Shown piece after piece: positions 34,310 to 44,694 of a stretch of 64,000 bases of DNA (position 1 is the first letter of the stretch; the number at the start of each line of letters is the position of its first letter). The DNA lies in assembly GCF_030463565.1 (NCBI RefSeq), contig NC_134675.1:21411862-21475861 (forward strand). Direction: 5' to 3'. Under the pieces are notes generated by a model. That model was not told where the DNA came from. It was given only the letters and a program-made list of their open reading frames with translations, and did not search any database. This DNA comes from Pelecanus crispus (lineage: Eukaryota > Chordata > Aves > Pelecaniformes > Pelecanidae). Position numbers and translations under genes: made by a program.

Positions 34310-35710
34310 TGTATTGGGTTTATATGGCAAGCTTTTGGTAGCGGAGGGCTCCAGGGGTGGCTTCTGTGAGAAGGTCTCTTCTCCCAAGTATTTAGTGATA
34401 GGACAAGAGGAAAAGGCCTCAAGCTGTGCCAGGGGAGGTTTAGATTGGATATTAGGAAAAATTTCTTCACAGAAAGAGTGGTCAAGCATTGGAACAGGCT
34501 GCCCAGAGACTTGGTGGTCGAGTCACCATCCCTGGAAGTGTTCAAAAAACGGGTAGGCATGGCACTCTGGGACATGGTTTAGTGGGCATGGTGGTGTTGG
34601 GTTGATGGTTGGACTGATGATCTTAGAGGTCCTTTCCAACCTTAATGATTCCTAGTTTTACTTTCATTAAAAAATAATCCAGCCACCAAGCCAGGAAACA
34701 TGAAATTATTACTCTACCCCTAATTGGTTTAGTGGTGGACTTGGTAATGTTAGGTTAATGGTTGGACTGGATGATCTTAAAGGTCTTTTCCAACCTAAAC
34801 AATTCTAAGACACCAGAACCTGCGCCCATATCAGGCAGAGCCAGTTTCAGCCAGCTCCAAGACCAACCTGCCACTGGCCAAAGCTGAGCCAATCAGCAAT
34901 GTTGGTAGTGCCTCTGTGCTAACATATTTAAGAAAGGATAAAAAATGCTCTGCAACAGCTGTGAGATAGAGGAGTGAGGAAATGTGAGAGAAGCAGCCCT
35001 GCATGTATGCAAGGTCAGTGAAGAAGGAGGGGGAGGAGGTGCTCCAGGCACTGAAGCAGATTCCCCTGCAGTCTGTGGAGGACCATGGTGGAAAAGATAT
35101 CCACACTGCAGCCCATGGACAGCCCATGCCAGAGCAGGCTTCTGGCAGGAACTGTGGCCTGTGTAAAGCAGGTTTTCTGGCAGGACCCATGCTGGAGCAG
35201 TCCACTCCTGAAGGACTGTACCCCATGGAAAGGACCCATGCTGGAGCAGTTCTTTAAGAACCCACATTGGAGAAGTTCGTGAAGGACTGTCTCCTGTGGG
35301 AGGGACCCCACACTGGAGCAGGGGAAGAGCATGAGGAGGAAGGAGTGGCAGAGACAAAACATTATGAACTGACCGCAACCCCCATTCCCCATCCCCTTGT
35401 GCCGCTCGGGGAGAGGAGGTAGAAGATTTAGGAGTGAAGTTGAGCCTGGGAATAAGGGAGGGGTGGGGGGAAGGAGTTTTTAGTTTTGTTTTATTTCTCA
35501 CCATCCTACTCTGATTTTGATTGGCAATAAATTACATTAATTTCCCCAAGTTGAGTCTATTTTGCCTGTGATGCCATTCCTGAGTTATCTCCCTGTCCTT
35601 ATCTTGACCCGTGAGCTTTTCTTCATATTTTCTCCCCATCCTGTTGAGGAGGGGGAGTGATAGAGCAGCTTGGTGGGTACCTGGCAGCTAGCCAAGGTCA
35701 ATCCACCACA
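34310..35710 (+). mobile_element. LTR of a second avian ERV family, split by a CR1
   Basis: Starts TGTATTGGGTTTATATGGC and ends CAATCCACCACA (TG...CA). Excluding the CR1 (34373-34806) it is about 970 bp. It contains ATATTTAAGAAAGGATAAAA (TATA-like, from 34923), a block of about 35-bp degenerate tandem units built on CATGCTGGAGCAG (about 35185-35320), and an AATAAA signal near 35526. The immediate 5-bp flanks (CTGGG and GATGG) do not match. A minus-strand piece of the same family lies at 43200-43531. Confidence 0.75.
34373..34806 (+). mobile_element. CR1 LINE 3' fragment inserted in the LTR
   Basis: ORF2 C-terminus ([20 protein letters not shown]) and doubled 3' UTR of the same type as 5124, 15676 and 20300. 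Removing it joins GTGAGAAG to ACACCAGAACC of the LTR. At most an AAG trinucleotide is duplicated (34371-34373 and 34807-34809). Confidence 0.88.
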
Positions 35711-37588
35711 GATGGCTTTTACCAGTAATATATTTTGGGTGTTAAAGAAAAAAAGAATTAAATTGCTGTTTAGAGCTGAAAAATCTGTAATCAAAAAGAG
35801 TAATAAAGAATCTGTCATTAGCTAAGTTCAAATCATGTTATGGAATGCTGTAAAGGCAACAGGGATTCTTCTATCTCCACATTTTTGTATATACAGTTCA
35901 AACAACTCATTTATGTTTTGCCAAACCTCCTTTTGGTTGTTCATAGGTAACGGGTTTTTTGGTTTGGTTTTTTTTGCTATGTTGTAGAGCAGCATGCAGG
36001 TGACTAAATTTTTCTTTGAAATAGTGCCTCTTTCAACACCAGCAGATAAAAGAATATTTTCTTGATGCTGAGGTGCAATTTAACAGCAACGCTGATGGTT
36101 ATTCCTCATATACTGATTTATTTAAACTCCTATTTACAACCCATTGGTCTTGTACTGAAAAGTGTGACTATGTTAGAGTCGTTCAAAAATGTAACTACCA
36201 AACCCTACCTGTAAGTGTGAACTGGCAAAATAATGGGAATGCGCACGTGAACAGGCAATCTTTTCCCAAGCGCACTGCTGTAGCAGATAACAGTGAAGAC
36301 AGAGATCCCTATAAGTCTTGACTCGCAGATCTCATTCAATGGTACCATATGCAACAGTAAATGCTATTCACTGTGAATATAGGAGAAAGAATTGAGTTCA
36401 AAAGTACTGCTGGGGAAATTGCCCTGTCTTCAGGATGACAATTTTATACAGGTGTGTTAACATAAGTGCAAGAGTTACTTGAATGAAGAAATGAATAGCA
36501 AATTTGTTGAACACCCCCCCACTCATTCAGCTAAATCATTTAGGCTGGCATTGGAGCATTTGCACATAAATTCACCTCTCACAAGTCTCACCCACTGCAT
36601 CAAAGGAAGTTTTACCATTTATTTCTGGAGGGAGATAGGGGAGGGAAAAGGCTTTGCCATAGAAATTCATTACAGACCATCCACTGCTCACAGTCAACTA
36701 GAGCAGCAAATCAGTGAAGCAGAAAACCAATTTACAGTATTTCTAGAAGTGCCAAAGCATGATAGAAAAGGTTGGGTGGGTTTTTTTTAATTTATAACTC
36801 TCAACTAACCTGTATTGGGAGTCTTGTGGAAGACATTGCATTCAAGGAGTTAGTGATCTTGGGCAAGTCATGCCTGCTCTGTTGGGCCTTGTACTTAAGG
36901 CTCAAGAAGCCCATATGCTAGCATGAGTAGCCTCTGCTGGAATGCCTCATGCTGGCCTGTGCTGCGTGCTAGTGGATGTTATGACAGAGATAATAGTCCA
37001 GCCTGTCAGGAGATGATATATGATTTTGTTTGTTAAACAAAATAAAAGGCACCACAGTATGGGAAGGAGGAGGAACCTCTTCATGGACAAGATCTGCACA
37101 GTGTGCTGTGGGAAAATCCATCTGGAGTCCATGCAATACAGCACAAAAGAGGGATTCCACTTAATATTGAGCTTGCTCAATATTTGGTCTTAAAATACTT
37201 TTCTGTGTTTCTTTATCATAAGAAAAAGCACACACACACACACACAAAAAAAAAAAGTCAGATCACCCCAGAACTTGGAAAAATGGGGATATGCTTTAAA
37301 TATGCAGCCTGGTCAGCCAGCTGCAAGCTGGAACCAAGATTTTGGATGAAACTGTGATCTCAACAGGGTAAGCAAGAGTTTTGCCATCAACTTCATTAGG
37401 ACCAAAATTTCACCCTTCCACTTCTTTATGTCTGTCCAGCATGGCATAGAGACTCTGTTTCTGATTTAGATTTATGGAGCTAACTTGTGTAATCCCTATT
37501 TAGCTACTAAATAACTTATTTTCATTCATGTAATAGTGCAAAGAACAGTGGAGGAAATAAGGAGTCCTTGACTCCACTTGTACGTACC
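35711..37588. other. intergenic, nothing recognised
   Basis: AT-rich. A short CA run followed by an A run lies at 37229-37256. No convincing gene. Confidence 0.45.
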
Positions 37589-38151
37589 TATCCTGGTTTC
37601 GGCTGGGATAGAGTTAATTTTCTTCCTAGTAGCAGGCATAGTGCTGTGTGTTGGATTTAGTAGAAGAATGCTGATAATACACTGATGTTTTAGTTGTTGC
37701 TAAGTACTGCTTATGCTAGTCAAGGACATTTCAGCTTCCCATGCTCTGCCAGGTGCACAAGAAAGTGGGAGGGGGCACAGCCAGAATAGTTGATCCAAAC
37801 TGACCAAAGGGCTATTCCATACCATATGGCATCATGCTCAGTATATAAACTGGGGGGGGTTGGCCGGGGGGCAGCGATCGCTGCTCGGGAACTGGCTGGG
37901 TATCGGTCGGCAGGTGGTGAGCAATTGCATTGTGCATCACTTGCTTTGTATATTATTATTTCTATTATTATTATATGGTTTTTATTATCATTACTGTTTT
38001 ACTTTATTTCAATTATTAAACTGTTCTTATCTCAACCCAGGAGTGTTTCTCACTCTTACTCCTCCGATTCTCTCCCCCATCCCATCGGGGTAGGGGGAGT
38101 GAGCGAGCGGCTGCGTGGTGCTTAGTTGCTGGCTGGGGCTAAAACACCACA
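37589..38151 (+). repeat. 5' LTR
   Basis: 563 bp, start decayed from TG to TA. TATATAAACTGGGG at 37840-37853, TTATT-rich variable block 37950-38010, ATTAAA near 38014. A 3-bp gap and about 30 mismatches relative to the 3' LTR. Confidence 0.92.
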
Positions 38152-38159
38152 GTCCTCTT

Positions 38160-38177
38160 TGGTGCCCAACATGGGGC
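38160..38177 (+). promoter_or_regulatory. primer binding site (Lys-like), two changes
   Basis: TGGTGCCCAACATGGGGC, against TGGCGCCCAACGTGGGGC in the minus-strand copy at 682-699. Both changes are C-to-T or G-to-A, as expected from CpG decay. Confidence 0.75.
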
Positions 38178-38271
38178 ACGAAGGGTTTGAGATAATAACA
38201 GATTAACCAGAGTGTATTAAGGAGTCTGTTAACAGTTGCCGGTCACAATATTAGTTCATCTGATCTGCAAC

Positions 38272-39366
38272 ATGTTCTTTTTTTTGCTGTGCATGTTAAA
38301 GCTTGGTGTTGGTTTGTGCACTGTGCTGTGCTCTGCAGTGATTCATGATCTTTTGCTTGGGAGATTCCTTATTAGTACGCTGACCTTGAGCATTGCTTGC
38401 TATTTGGGTTTCATACCAAGGTCATTACTGTACTCCAGGTACAAACTCATGGAGACAATCAGCAATTATACCTCTTCCCCTGAGAGGTTTGTTGTGGAGG
38501 AAATACAGAATGGCACCTTCGCTGCCTTCTTCTGTGATGTTTCCTCCTTCTTTACAATAACTTTTCAGTATCTTGAACACCCCTGGGCAGTTAAGATACT
38601 TCCATTGATAGTTCTTGGGAATACTGTTTCGGTTTTGACAAAGGTCAGTAAGCAATTTAAGAATATCATCCAGAGATCTGCCCCAAGGCTGGAGAGTTAT
38701 GAGTGGCCGGGTGTGTGGGATAGTATGGGCAAGTACCTAGGACAGTGGGCACCTCCCGTGTTTTGGAACTTCACCCCTGAACAAGTGCAGAATCCTGAAG
38801 AACTAGTAAAGTATTTGGAAAAAGTATGTTGTCACCCTGGCAACTCCAGAGAGACACAAATCATTGCAACATGCTGGGGGCTGGCCCATGCCTATCGAGT
38901 CCTGTTCAACACTAATCAGAACCCTCAAAAGAAAGAGAGGGTCTCTGGATCGGATGACAAAACAACAAGCACTGCGGCTACTCCAACCCCTGCCCCAGGC
39001 ACTGCGGCTACTCCAACCCCCATGACAGGCACCGTGGCTAAAACAGAGAACCAACCCGCGCCGGTATCAGTTGCCCCTATACAGAAGGAAAAATACACAA
39101 GGAAATCGGCTCGTTTAGTAAGGGATGAAGATGAACCAGGGCCATTACGAGAACCAGAGGAGGAAGAGGCAGAACCCATAAATGAGATGGTAACCGCCCG
39201 ATCCCTATCCCTGAGTGAGCTGCGAGATATGCGAAAAGATTTCAGTCGTCATCCAGGAAAATTGCAGCTCCAGTTTCCAGTGGGCAGTTCCCCAGACAGA
39301 GTAAGGGGGCTAATTTTACTTCCGATGTTAATCAAGGGACTTCTGATTCACATTTACAAGAAGTGA
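38272..39366 (+). CDS. ERVL-like gag-position ORF, 364 codons, hydrophobic N-terminus
   Basis: Starts at the first ATG after the leader. Residues 1-60: two or three predicted membrane segments (MFFFLLCMLKLG, TVLCSAVI, FLISTLTLSIACYLGF). About 70-80: NYTSS. About 100-125: a further hydrophobic stretch (ILPLIVLGNTVSVL). About 150-215: a Trp- and Cys-containing block (NPEELVKYLEKVCC). About 225-280: two tandem GTAATPTP repeats and basic residues. About 280-310: an acidic stretch (EPEEEEAEPINEM). The last 35 residues read through a deletion joint. The same frame is open in the copy at 1-587. Function unknown. It could be a gag leader or matrix with a membrane anchor, or an accessory ORF. Confidence 0.65.
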   Translation: MFFFLLCMLKLGVGLCTVLCSAVIHDLLLGRFLISTLTLSIACYLGFIPRSLLYSRYKLMETISNYTSSPERFVVEEIQNGTFAAFFCDVSSFFTITFQYLEHPWAVKILPLIVLGNTVSVLTKVSKQFKNIIQRSAPRLESYEWPGVWDSMGKYLGQWAPPVFWNFTPEQVQNPEELVKYLEKVCCHPGNSRETQIIATCWGLAHAYRVLFNTNQNPQKKERVSGSDDKTTSTAATPTPAPGTAATPTPMTGTVAKTENQPAPVSVAPIQKEKYTRKSARLVRDEDEPGPLREPEEEEAEPINEMVTARSLSLSELRDMRKDFSRHPGKLQLQFPVGSSPDRVRGLILLPMLIKGLLIHIYKK

Positions 39367-39405
39367 ACAATGAATACTATGACCAGGACTAGAGGGACCC
39401 TGCCT

Positions 39406-41453
39406 CCAGCCAGGTGGAGGAAAGGGACAACCGGGTTTACTGGACCAGCCAAGTGGTATGCCACAAGTGATATCGCTAATGCGTTTTTCTCAATCCCTTT
39501 GGCAGCAGAGTGCAGGCCACAGTTTGCTTTTACTTCAAGGGGTTCTCAGTACACTTGGAATCGACTGCCCCAGGGGTGGAAGCACAGCCCCACCATTTGC
39601 CATGGACTGATCCAGACGGCACTGGAACAGGGTGAAGCTCCAGAACATCTGCAGTATATTGATGACATCATTGTGTGGGGCAACACAGCAGAAGAAGTTT
39701 TTGAGAAGGGAAAGAAAATAGTCCAAACTCTTCTGAAGGCTGGTTTTGCCGTAAAACAAAGTAAGGTTAAGGGACCTGCACAGGAGATCCAGTTTTTAGG
39801 AATAAAATGGCAAGATGGACGTCGTCAGATCCCAATGGATGTGATCAACAAAATAACAGCTATGTCCCCAGCAACTAGCAAAAAGGAAACACAAGCTTTC
39901 TTAGGCCTTGTGGGTTTTTGGAGAATGCATATTCCAAATTACAGTCAGATTGTAAGCCCTCTCTACCAAGTGACCCAGAAGAAGAACGATTTCAGATGCG
40001 GCCCTGAGCAACAACAAGCCTTTGAACAAATGAAACGGGAGATAGTTCATGCAGTAGCCCTTGGGCCAGTCTGGGCAGGGCAGGATAATAAAATGTGCTC
40101 TACACCACAGCTGGGGAGAATGTCCCTACCTGGAGCCTCTGGCAGAAAGCACCAGGGGAGACTCGAGGTCGACCCCGAGGGTTTTGGAGTGGGGGATACA
40201 GAGGATCTGCTGAAGGAGAAGGGGAGTCGAGTCAGTTTGCAGAGGTGAAAGCCATCCAGCTGGCTTTAGATATTGCTCACCAAGAAAAGTGGCCAGTCCT
40301 TTATCTCTGTACTGACTCATGGATGGTGGCAAATGCCCTGTGGGGGTGGCTGCAGCAATGGAAGCAGAGCAACTGGCAGCGCAGAGGCAAACCCATCTGG
40401 GCTGCCGCATTGTGGCAGGATATTGCTGCCCAGGCAGAGAACCTGGTTGTGAAAGTACGTCACATAGATGCTCACGTACCCAAGAGTCAGGCCACTGAAG
40501 AACATGGAAACAACCAGCAGGTGGATCAGGCTGCTAAGATTGAAGTGGCTCAGGTGGATCTGGACTGGCAACATGAGGGTGAATTATTTATAGCTCTGTG
40601 GGCCCATGAAGCCTCAGGCCATCAAGGAAGGGATGCAACATATAGATGGGCTCATGATCGAGGGGTGGACTTAACTATAGACAATATTGCACAGGTTATT
40701 CATGAATGTGAAACATGCGCTGCAATCAAGCAAGCCAAGCAGTTCAAGCCCCTCTGGTATAGTGAACGATGGCTGAAATATAAATATGGGGAGGCCTGGG
40801 AGATTGATTATATCACACTCCCACAAACTCGCCAAGGCAAGCAACATGTGCTCACCATGGTGGAAGCAACCACCAGATGGCTGGAAACATATCCCGTGCC
40901 CCATGCCACCTCCCAGAACACCATCCTGGGCCTTGAAAAGCAAGTCCTGTGGCGACATGGCACCCCAGAAAGAATCGAGTCAGGCAATGGGACTCATTTC
41001 TGAAACAACCTCATGGACACCTGGGCCAAAGAGCACAGCATTGAGTGGATATATCACATCCCTTACCATGCACCAGCCTCCGGGAAGATCGAACAATACA
41101 ATGGGCTGTTAAAGACTACCCTGAGAGCAATGGGTGGTGGGACATTCAAACATTGGGATACACATTTGGCAAAAGCCACCTGGTTAGTCAACACCAGGGG
41201 ATCTGCCAATCGAGCTGGCCCTGCCCAATCAAGACTTTTACGTACTGTACAAGGGGATAAAGTCCCTGTAGTGCACATAAAAAATATGCTGGGGAAGACA
41301 GTCTGGGTTACTCCTGCTTCGGGCAAAGGCAAACCCATTCATGGGATTGCTTTTGCTCAAGGACCTGGGTGCACTTGGTGGGCAATGCGAAAGGATAGGG
41401 AAGTCCAATGTGTACCTCAAGGGAATTTGATTTTGGGTGAAAATAGCCAATGA
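39406..41453 (+). pseudogene. ERVL-like pol: RT, RNase H, integrase, disrupted
   Basis: RT begins at motif A (YATSDIANAFFSIPLA, near 39457), then LPQGWKHSPTICH and YIDDIIVWG (Asp pair at 39661-39666), connection (FLGLVGFWRMHIPNYS). A frame change near 40095-40250 leads into RNase H (FAEVKAIQLALD, CTDSWMVANALWGW) and integrase with the zinc-binding His/Cys pattern (HEASGH ... CETC) and the first catalytic Asp (WEIDYITL). The usual Asp of the second catalytic motif reads Gly (SGNGTHF) and is followed by a TGA at 41001-41003. The last part resumes at 41013 with the catalytic Glu region (GKIEQYNG). Non-functional. Confidence 0.85.
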
Positions 41454-41964
41454 ACTGAATTGTATGATGTTAACTGCTCTATAATACTGTATGTTATCTC
41501 TTAACTGTATGTTATCTCTTACTGTATGTTATCTCTTAACTGTATGTTAATATAATAATACAGTATAATGTGAATATAATAATATAGTATGTTAATGTTA
41601 AGTATACAATACTGTATGTTATGGTTGCTATATGCCACATCAATGGTATTACAGTAAGAATTGCCCAGATTAATGAAAATGAACTTTGATGAAACCATGT
41701 TGGAATGAGAACTGGCTTCAGCATGCAACCATCCTACACCGCACACCACCTCTCCTGCTCTGAAAGACTGTGATGACAGATGGAACCCAAAGTCATGGGC
41801 TAAATGAACTCAATGGACATTTTAGAGGGATGGGCCATAGACTAAGGGAATGATATCTGCGTGTATACAGCAAGATAGGGAAACTGGTGGGGATTCATTA
41901 GAACGCACTGGAAAGGGGTAGGACCTGTGCATGACGTAGATGGTATAGAATAAGGGGTGGATAC
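41454..41964 (+). other. provirus 3' non-coding region, no env
   Basis: AT-rich sequence from the integrase end to the 3' LTR, with no env-like ORF. It includes the tandem repeat at 41486-41549 and a weak purine-rich run (AATAAGGGGTGGA) just before the LTR that may be the polypurine tract. Confidence 0.65.
41486..41549 (+). repeat. short tandem repeat, ACTGTATGTTATCTCTTA units
   Basis: Three near-perfect 17-18-bp units plus a partial one, followed by looser TATGTTAATATAATAATA-like sequence to 41620. It arose inside the provirus. Confidence 0.85.
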
Positions 41965-42536
41965 TGTCCTGGTTTCGGCTGGGATAGAGTTAATTTTCTT
42001 CCTAGTAGCAGGCATAGTACTGTGTTTTGGATTTAGTAGGAGAAGAATGTTGATAACACACTGATGGTTTAGTTGTCGCTAAGTACTGCTTATGCTAGTC
42101 AAGGACTTTTCAGCTTCCCATGCTCTGCCAGGTGCACAAGAAACTGGGAGGGGGCACAGCCAGAATAGTTGATCCAAACTGACCAAAGGGCTATTCCATA
42201 CCATATGACATCATGCTCAATATATAAACTGGGGCGGGTTAGCCGTGGGGCAGCGATCGCTGCTCAGGAACTGTCTGGGTATCAGTCGGCAGGTGGTGAG
42301 CAATTGCATTGTGCATCACTTGCTTTGTATATTATTATTATTGTTATTATCATTATTATATTGTTATTATTATCATTACCATTTTACTTTATTTCAATTA
42401 TTAAACTGTTCTTATCTCAACCCAGGAGCGTTTCTCACTCTTACTCCTCCAATTCTCTCCCCCATCCCACTGGGGCAGGGGGAGTGAGCGAGCGGCTGTG
42501 TGGTGCTTAGTTGCTGGCTGGGGCTAAACCACGACA
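41965..42536 (+). repeat. 3' LTR
   Basis: 572 bp, intact TGTCCTGG ... CACGACA ends. Better preserved than the 5' LTR at both termini. Confidence 0.92.
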
Positions 42537-43199
42537 AGCCCTGACTGTGAAAATCCATCCATCCTTGTTAATAAAAGGACTACAGCCATGTTTGAAGTGC
42601 TTCATGCCAAAGAGATAGCAAAACTGGGTTCCTAGTATGCAAAGGAAACAACCAAAGCTGTTGTCAAAAAACAATAACATTTTTCTCTCCACACTTAAGG
42701 TTATCACCTAGATGCTGCTTTAATTCTTGCATGAAAATGTGCTAAATGAGCATTTAAAAAGTGTCATCCTACTTCCTGCTGTTTGATATTGCACTGACAC
42801 CTGATATGAATGGCTTTCATTTCAACTTGAGGAACATATGTGAAAGTGCTTGTCGTTACAGCAGTCTAAGAGATTAAGAGAGCCTGGCTACATACAATCA
42901 AATAAACACAGAACTAATAGGTTCACTTTTGTATTCAGGTGCAACAAAAGCTATGCTTGATATTTTATTTGAATAATTGAATTTTGTTTTAAATAATGTC
43001 ACTTTACTGCAGAACTCTGGTAAAATTTGTTTTAAAGTAAATAATCAAAACGCCTGTAAAAATGTTTGATTGCAAAAGATTAACTGTGTCTGGGAATCAG
43101 TATGAGATCCCTTTCACACCTGGCCTGTTGATGTAGCTGGTGTTTCAGAAGTTGTCCTCCAGCCACGCACAGCCGACCTGAACAGCCTAGAGCAGCAGC
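42537..43199. other. intergenic, nothing recognised
   Basis: AT-rich, no gene or repeat recognised. Confidence 0.45.
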
Positions 43200-43531
43200 A
43201 GAAATAAAAAAAACCCAAACCCTTAAAACACCCCTCCCTTCTTCCCAGACTCAACTTCATTCCCAAATTCTCTACCTCCTCCCTCCAAGCAGCACAGGGG
43301 GATGGGGAATGTGGGTTGCAGTCAGTTCATCACACATTGTCTCTGCTGCTCCTTCCTCCTCACACTCTTCCCCTGCTCCAGCATGGGGTCCCTCCCACTG
43401 GAGACAGTCCTCCACAAACTTCTCCAACGTGGGTCCTTCCCACGGGCTGCAATTCTTCACAAACTGCTCCAATGTGGGTCCCTTCCATGGGGTGCAGTCC
43501 TTCAGAAGCAGACTGCTCCAGCATGAGACCA
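43200..43531 (-). mobile_element. LTR fragment of the 34310 family
   Basis: The reverse complement aligns to about 35190-35500, including the tandem CATGCTGGAGCAG-type units and the segment ACTGACTGCAACCCACATTC. It lacks both LTR ends and is cut at 43531 exactly where the next LTR begins. Confidence 0.75.
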
Positions 43532-44035
43532 TGTCCCAGTTTCGGCTGGGATAGAGTTAATTTTCTTCCTAGTAGCAGGCATAGTGCTGTGTTTTGGATT
43601 TAGTAGGAGAAGAATGCTGATAACACACTGATGGTTTAGTTGTTGCTGAGTACTGCTTATGCTAGTCAAGGACTTGTCAGCTTCCCATGCTCTGCCAGGT
43701 GTGCAAGAAACTGGGAGGGGGCACAGCCAGGACAGTTGATCCAAACTGACCAAAGGGCTATTCCTTACCACATGATGTCATGCTCAGGATATAAACTGGG
43801 GGGGGGGGGGGGGGGGGGGTTGGCGGGGGGGGCAGCGATCACTGCTCAGGGACTGGCTGGGCATCAGTTGGCAAGCAGTTGCATCACTTTTTTTTCTCCA
43901 GGTTTTGTTTCTCTCTCTCATTGTTCTTCTTTTCATTACAATTTTTATTACTATTATTATTTTATTTCAATTATTAAACTGTTCTTATCTCAACCCATGA
44001 ATTTTCTTACTTTTGCCGATCCAATTCTCTCCCCT
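43532..44035 (+). mobile_element. truncated ERVL-family LTR, variant
   Basis: Starts TGTCCCAGTTTCGGCTGGG and follows the 37589 LTR through TATAAACTGGG, a long G run (43798-43819) and ATTATTAAACTG, but loses the last 80 bp or so. The U5 part has diverged (CAACCCATGAATTTTC). It is younger than, or recombined with, the LTR fragment it abuts. Confidence 0.8.
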
Positions 44036-44694
44036 TTACAGGCATCACTTCCCATCTTCACCTCTCTGCTCTCACCTCTACAGCAGTCTCCATAAGCAGA
44101 GCAGTTACTGTAGTGGGGGGACTGTGAAAAAACTTAACACACATTAACATAACCAAAGATATTATTTTAGACCAAACCTCTGAATAAATAGTTGTTTCTT
44201 CACTGGCAAGACTTCTTGCCCCTTCAGGACTGTCTAGTACCAGACAGGGACTTGTTTGGATATTAATTCTGAGAAAACCGAAACAAGCAACACAACCAAA
44301 TGCTCTCAACAGTGACAGTAAGGCAATTTGAGTTTTGTTTCCCAGCTTTTCTGATTAATCAGGAACCCCATTTCCTCATTTCAAACTGTCTCACTTCTCA
44401 CCTGGGAAGGAAAGCTGGGCAACTGCTTTACCTGCACCCACAGAGGCAGCAGCTGCTGACCCACCAGCTGCTGAATGTCCTTCTTGGACAAGTTTTAATT
44501 TCAGCCCCACCACTAGAAGCAGGTGAAGCTCAATGCTACAGGATACAATGCAAGGCAATCTGCCCCGGTCCTACTCATCATCAATCTCCGCATCTCCTAG
44601 ATACTTACCAGCTGCATCTCTCCTGAGCATGATTTAGTTTTAAGTAAAGGTATGTAATTAACATAGCTGAGCACCTCACAGAGAATTCCAGGAA
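44036..44694. other. intergenic, nothing recognised
   Basis: No gene or repeat family recognised. Confidence 0.4.

Larger units (their letters stand above)
37589..42536 (+). mobile_element. defective ERVL-like provirus, LTR-gag-like-pol-LTR, no env
   Basis: Complete structure: 5' LTR 37589-38151, primer binding site 38160-38177, gag-position ORF, rearranged pol with RT, RNase H and integrase, a 0.5-kb non-coding stretch, and 3' LTR 41965-42536. The pol sequence type and the lack of env fit class III (ERVL) elements. The internal part is only 3.8 kb and jumps from the ORF end directly to RT motif A, so capsid, protease and the first part of RT appear deleted. The LTRs differ by roughly 30 changes by eye (about 5-6%), so it is not recent. 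The flanks (GTACC and AGCCC) do not match. Confidence 0.88.

Noticed and set aside
34893..35504. 203-codon minus frame, Pro/Ser/Leu-rich
   Set aside because: Antisense of an LTR with internal tandem units. The same frame type recurs in the LTR fragment at 43200-43531.
38425..38655. 76-codon minus frame also present at 204-434 on plus
   Set aside because: Antisense of the gag-position ORF in both provirus copies. Similarity is explained by shared ancestry of the provirus.
41486..41549. Possible CRISPR-like direct repeats
   Set aside because: Contiguous 17-18-bp tandem units without spacers, inside a vertebrate provirus.
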